A DNA stretch of 25,434 nt from Saccoglossus kowalevskii (lineage: Eukaryota > Hemichordata > Enteropneusta > Harrimaniidae). This document shows, piece by piece, positions 21,401 through 25,434 of the stretch. The first letter of the stretch is position 1. Each line of letters opens with the position of its first letter. The notes under the pieces are model-generated. The model ran no database searches. It saw nothing but the letters and a program-made list of their open reading frames with translations, and had not been told where the DNA came from. The stretch covers positions 443,792 through 469,225 of the forward strand of contig NW_003151753.1 of the NCBI RefSeq assembly GCF_000003605.2. The letters are read 5' to 3'. The position numbers were made by a program, and so were the translations under genes.

Positions 21401-24400
21401 ACACTATGTAGTATCAAATACAACGTAGTACACATTGAGACCACTTGTTGAAAAACAATGACAAATCTAAAATAGTATATCTATATAACTCGTATCATCC
21501 GTTTCTCTGTTGATGCATAAACGCAAATATGTTTTGAATATTACAATGTTGCCATTCTGTATCACTAGCACTCTTACTACTAAAATATAATTTGCATGGA
21601 CTGATACAATGAACACATAGAAGCGATGTATTACAAATACATTTTTTTCGTTGTTTATATTACGATAATTTCGATATCGTTTTAGAATCAATGTTTTATT
21701 TTATTCAGTGTAGTGGTATTTGTTTGCATTTAAACAAGATCAAGAGGGGGAAACCATAACCACGGCGAACTTAGAAACTATGACCTCCCTCCAATGCTAG
21801 ACGTGCAGTTTATTTTAGCTCCAAGGCCCCCTGAGCCATAACACATTGTTTTGATTTCTGTTTACCATAGTATGTTGATGGAACCACAGAAAATGTTCAC
21901 ACAAGTTGTCTATATGCATAACGCAATGATTTTACCGGCTTTTCACGGTTTTCCGCGATCGCACCCACCTTTTGTACGGACCACAGTGTACAATATCTAT
22001 GTATCTATAATTTCATTATAATTAAAAAGTGTAAAAGCGATTATGTTAGTATTTTTATTTGGGTGATATAGTCCAACAACTGACATACCGCTTAAGTACA
22101 ATTGGTCCCGCAATGAAGGAATGATGGTGTCTATCCTTGAAGTTTCAGTCAGTAGATTCATTCATGGCACTCTGGTGCTAGCTGTTGTACAAATGATGAC
22201 TTGGCAATATGAATTGTGCATATTATTGTGTAACACAAATATCCATTGCCATATCTTGTTTGGTGCCTTAATTATAACATTTGTTGCATGTTCCGGTCTG
22301 CAGCAGTGGTATGACAATTATGCATATTAATGAATTGGCATGACCATATATGGTCATCTGTTTTAGTTCAATACCTTCAGTGCTTGGTATATTCATTATG
22401 CATATCAATGACGGCACCACCTTTATGGCCACCAAACCATATAACTTAACCTTTTAATATTTAGAAAAAAGAACCCATCTTTACAGTGGAATGCTCTTGC
22501 AAGATGTCACGTAATTGTCCAATCCATCAACATATTGAATTTCCTGCATGTATCATGAAAAATTCTAATAATACTCACAACAACATGTAACTTACTAGGT
22601 TTAGATTTCTCCATTTTTTCTTGAAAATGATGTGTCACATGCGTTTCATCATACTGATTCAGAATACTGTGTATATTCAGGTAATGGAAATTATGAGCCA
22701 AAGCCTCTCTGAGAGTACTGAGAGTACCAGTACAGGGACGGAATTCAACCAAGGTATTCAATTCACTTGATTATTGTTTTTATATGCACCAATACAAACG
22801 CTACATTAAAATTGTATATTGAATGATTTAACTAATATGATATGCCGTATTCGAATTCCTATGAAATATATGTTTATTACATATCAAAGTTAATCACTGT
22901 CTGCTTTACTGTCTGCTTTACCAGCCTTAAGAGAATGGCATGACTTAATACGAGATTTGATTCAGCATCGACGTGACAACCCAACATATGCAACAATGCC
23001 AACGTCACATTACAATTGTATATTGGTATATTTAACAAAAGATAGTATGCCGTATTATATTTACTAAGAAATATTTGTTTATTACATTTCAAAGTCAACA
23101 ATGAGATTACTGTCTGCTTTCCCAGCCCTGAAAAAATGGCATGACTTCATACGAGATTTGATTCAGCATCGACGTGACAACCCACCTGAAGTGGACGAAG
23201 ATTGGACGTTTATTGATAATTTGATGGAGAATTCATCAACAGAGGAACAACTTCTTTCAGATGTTATCACACATTTTGTTGCAGGTTTTCATACTACAAC
23301 ATTAGGTAATAACGTTTTTTTCTAATACGTATTGTGATATGTTACCATAATGCATATGGTCAATATTTAAAGTCTATGTCACTCATTACAGCGTTGGTAT
23401 GGACAATGTATTATATGTGTAAAGACCAAAGTATTCAGGCTAAGCTGCATGAAGAGCTTCTAAGAATTCTGGACCAATACCAGAATGTGAATAATGCGAA
23501 CATTACAAATCTTCAGTATGTATACAGTTCATATTTGCACATTGTTATGTTTTCGAAACTAATTCTGGTTCAATTCAAACAATCTTTACATTTATTCGTT
23601 TTAAGGTACATGAGACAAGTGATTGATGAGACGATACGATGCTCTGTACTAAGTCCATTTGGTGCGAGGGTGAACCTCGAAAAAGACATGACAATACAGG
23701 GATATACAATACTGAAAGGAGTGAGTATTTATCTTTGCTACATATTTGTTAGAGCAATATTTACACTTTATACGTTGCGCTATAGATTATGTGAGGAAGT
23801 TTGTTTTCAGTAACTTTATTTTATATTGTTTTGATACCTGACAAATGACTAAAATGATGACTTGATATTGATAGATTAGGTGAACTTATAATGTATTAAT
23901 GTTCTCTTTATTTTCGTAGACACCAATGATGCAAGCATTTGGCGTTGTTCATCATGATGCGAAAATATGGCCTGACCCAGTGAGGTACTCAATATGATAT
24001 AGTAGTAGCGATTACTGTTTTTTTGGTATGAACATCATGCAGCTCACCTTTGCTGTTCTAAATAACTTTTTAGATAATGGGTACTTAATTATGTGTTTTT
24101 GATATTTTGATGAAATGCAAAGTAGCCGTTGTTGACATATCCAATGTATAATATCATATAATATTTCTTCTATTTCAGATTCGATCCTGAAAGATTTTCT
24201 CTGGAACGTTGCAGGAAACGTCATGCGTTGGCGTTCACTCCATTTGGATTTGCTGGTAAACGGAAATGTCCAGCCTTTCGTTTTTCATATGCTGAGATTT
24301 CTGTATTTTTGTCAACACTTTGTAGGAATTTCGAATTTCAACTTGTCGAAGGTCAAACCATAGACAGAAAATATGGATTTGTAACCACACCAAGTAATGA

Positions 24401-24431
24401 CGTCTGGGTCACAGTTACTAAAAGAGAGTAA
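15489..24431 (+). CDS. CYP20-like cytochrome P450, copy B (complete, 11 exons, 488 aa)
   Basis: Exons: 15489-15584, 16946-17004, 17290-17459, 20284-20429, 20553-20720, 22663-22753, 23126-23305, 23392-23515, 23606-23720, 23920-23984, 24179-24431. All ten introns are GT-AG, phases match throughout, and the total is 1467 nt. Order of parts: membrane anchor at residues 4-24; proline hinge IPGMAPTSP (43-51); EEGNNPDITAAGSMHQFLMT at the N-terminal domain, close to human CYP20A1; I-helix AGFHTT (296-301), with His where most P450s have Asp/Glu; K-helix ETIR (353-356); FDPERF (406-411); haem-ligand loop FGFAGKRKCPA with Cys435, Ala replacing the usual final Gly; and a CYP20-like tail VEGQTIDRKYGF. 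Human CYP20A1 is 462 aa, so length is normal. Expected role: haem-thiolate monooxygenase anchored in the ER membrane; the substrate of CYP20 is not established. Intron 3 holds a Crypton remnant and intron 6 a broken exon 7 copy. Confidence 0.9.
17954..18084. repeat. Large palindrome: 58-bp arms, 15-bp loop
   Basis: The left arm 17954-18011 and right arm 18027-18084 are inverted copies differing at only about five positions, separated by 'agacttaattaacat'. Each arm contains an internal direct repeat of 'attagtaaacctt' (17951 and 17985 in the left arm). It starts just past the stop of the recombinase remnant (18099) and lies inside the DNA that copy A lacks in intron 3. It could be the end of that element or a separate foldback insertion. 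An RNA from either strand would fold into a long hairpin. Confidence 0.85.
18099..19710 (-). mobile_element. Decayed Crypton-type tyrosine recombinase (DUF3504, KIAA1958/ZMYM-like) in intron 3
   Basis: The main frame (19710 down to 18697, likely start Met at 19603-19605) opens with an acidic MDTYSDVFDSEY leader. It then has RKSTNWGVSVWDAWGRGRN, LCHEIHAKELTFWLCFF, the 'PPSSLRVLCSAIQRYLRDE' stretch and FYLRP, as in Crypton recombinases and the DUF3504 domain that vertebrate ZMYM2-4, QRICH1 and KIAA1958 took from them. The C-terminal half follows in other frames: AGITGYHTGHSDK (near 18600-18640), then after a probable 186-bp GT-AG intron (18407-18592) YEKGFDEQLIKERTGYRSDD and LRTYTRT. The frame shifts once near 18730 and again at the intron join. 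HSDK replaces the usual HSLR and GYRS the usual GHRS, so two catalytic sites look damaged. It is probably inactive. It runs opposite to the P450. Confidence 0.75.
19871..20000. repeat. Hairpin element at the upstream edge of the Crypton-bearing insertion
   Basis: The left arm 'tataagtcggtaattgaacgggttc' (19881-19905) plus 'aggtttacaa' (19917-19926) pairs with 'ttgtaaacct' (19956-19965) plus 'cgaacccgtacaattacctata' (19969-19990). The stem is imperfect with bulges, the loop about 29 bases. Its outer ends resemble those of the element at 11530-11680. It lies upstream of the recombinase start, within DNA absent from copy A, so it may mark the 5' end of the inserted element. Confidence 0.55.
20721..22662 (+). 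other. Intron 5 of copy B
   Basis: This 1942-bp intron sits between exons 5 and 6 and is a diverged counterpart of the 1841-bp intron at the same place in copy A. It holds a TATAT-type simple run near 20737-20755 and a perfect 18-bp palindrome near 22342 (ATGACCATATATGGTCAT). No gene or transposon is recognised in it. Confidence 0.5.
22925..22984 (+). pseudogene. Truncated duplicate of P450 exon 7 inside intron 6 of copy B
   Basis: After a good acceptor ('ctgctttaccag') this segment reads ALREWHDLIRDLIQHRRDNP in the exon 7 phase, then breaks off at about 22984 within codon CCA/ACA. There it jumps straight into intron 6 sequence like that of copy A (8519 on), which leads to the full exon 7 at 23126. 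It has no usable donor, so including it in the mRNA would add a stop. It is the older, native exon 7 of copy B, left broken when the copy A-like segment came in. Confidence 0.8.
22987..23305 (+). repeat. Copy A-like segment carried in copy B (end of intron 6 plus exon 7)
   Basis: This segment matches 8519-8837 of copy A with about five differences in its first 215 bases, including intron DNA. The native intron 6 sequence of copy B just upstream (about 22780-22920) differs from copy A much more. The left junction at about 22984-22988 shares only 'atatgcaac'. The pattern fits gene conversion or an unequal exchange between copies that replaced exon 7. Confidence 0.75.
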
Positions 24432-25434
24432 TCTTGTCACCATATTAGTATGTTCTAAAAGAGAGTTAATATTGTTTCGGGTTTTACCGTGTGCCTTCAT
24501 TCATGTTTCAAATTCACTTGCATGCCAAAACCTAGCATGACCTTTTCTATGTTGTGTCTGGTGAACAACTAACCATATGTGTAAACATTTGCTCGATTAT
24601 AGTGCAATGTACATTTTGAATATTCCAGTTTTTATAAAAACAGTGTATGTTACCTTTGTTGATTCTTACATATTCTATAAAATCAACATGTGAAAATGGC
24701 AAATCATTTTACTTGAGGCAAGCTTAATTATAAATATTTCTAATTTTTATAGGACATTAACCTAATTAATTGTGAATTGGAGTGTTGAGTATGTGAATGT
24801 GATCCACGGTGATACCGAGCAATAATAAACAATAGTTATACCAATCAAGTTTCATATTAACGTAACGAGTCTAGAAATACCGTGACATATTATTATACTG
24901 AGTATGTGTATAATTCAAAGACTTATGTGAAAAGTTTGTAATCATTTACATATCAAACCCAAACTTTAAAATGAGTATTTCATTTTTACTTGATTGTGAT
25001 AGCAAAATGGCAAGAACGTAATACGAAAGAGCATTTAACGTGGAACTGAGAGTAACATTTATTTGTTCTGAAGATTTTTTAAGAATAATCATTATTGAGG
25101 TTGTTTCACATCGTTGTACTTTTTTCATTATGAATTTGGCAGGATTCATTATATAAAGTCATATTGTTTTCAGAGTTACGCGAATAAAATTTGAATGAAT
25201 TACAATATTTGGTTAGTCGCAATTATGATCATTACTTGGGTAATTAAATATTCATCACGAGCATATTCAAACATCACTCATTAATCATATCTAATGTTCC
25301 ACATCTGCACATGCCTTCAAAAAGCAACATTTCAATACTAATAATGCATCCAAATCAAGTATTTATATCATTTCAACATGCTGCTTTTCTCATCGAATTA
25401 TATGTTAATCTGGAACCTAAGAGACATACTAGGG
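24432..25434 (+). repeat. 3' flank of copy B, shared with the flank of copy A
   Basis: Block-by-block similarity with 10030-10870 continues almost to the window edge ('ccacatctgc-catgc', 'agcaacatttca-tacta', 'gcatccaaatcaag'). About 80-200 bases around 24780-24950 differ and include 'aataataaac', a possible polyadenylation signal near 24822 that I cannot confirm. No further gene is seen before the window ends. Confidence 0.7.

Overview
The window is AT-rich nuclear DNA from an animal. It carries two head-to-tail copies of one intron-rich gene, decayed transposons and long repeat-filled spacers. The gene is a cytochrome P450 of the CYP20 family (human CYP20A1 is the relative I recognise). Tetranucleotide GTCC-type repeats, LINE scraps and a Crypton-type recombinase remnant suggest a marine invertebrate, perhaps a lophotrochozoan such as a mollusc. 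The taxon is inference, not proof.

Layout, left to right. 1-1230: AT-rich DNA with the 3' tail of a minus-strand LINE. 1240-1430: a stray third copy of the P450 promoter and exon 1 ('copy 0'), start codon lost, followed by a diverged ~310-bp tandem repeat and spacer DNA. 2540-10029: P450 copy A, eleven recognisable exons but probably a pseudogene (nonsense codon 8, the ExxR glutamate replaced by Lys, 13 nt fewer than copy B in exon 6). Its intron 1 holds a plus-strand LINE fragment. 10030-15340: spacer with flank shared with copy B, a hairpin element, a 920-bp TTAA-flanked inverted-repeat element and a ~130-bp tandem repeat. 15365-24431: P450 copy B, whose eleven exons join with matching phases at GT-AG sites into a complete 488-residue protein. 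Its intron 3 contains a minus-strand Crypton/DUF3504 tyrosine-recombinase remnant bordered by a 58-bp-arm palindrome and a hairpin. Its intron 6 holds a truncated duplicate of exon 7. 24432-25434: 3' flank homologous to that of copy A.

Copy B looks like the functional P450, a membrane-anchored monooxygenase. Copy A and copy 0 appear to be by-products of unequal exchange in a tandem array. Exon 7 of copy B and the intron just before it are almost identical to copy A and sit after a broken native exon 7, which points to sequence exchange between the copies. I see no tRNA, rRNA, CRISPR array or defence-type system. The most informative content is the evolution of this P450 array and the uncharacterised repeats in it.
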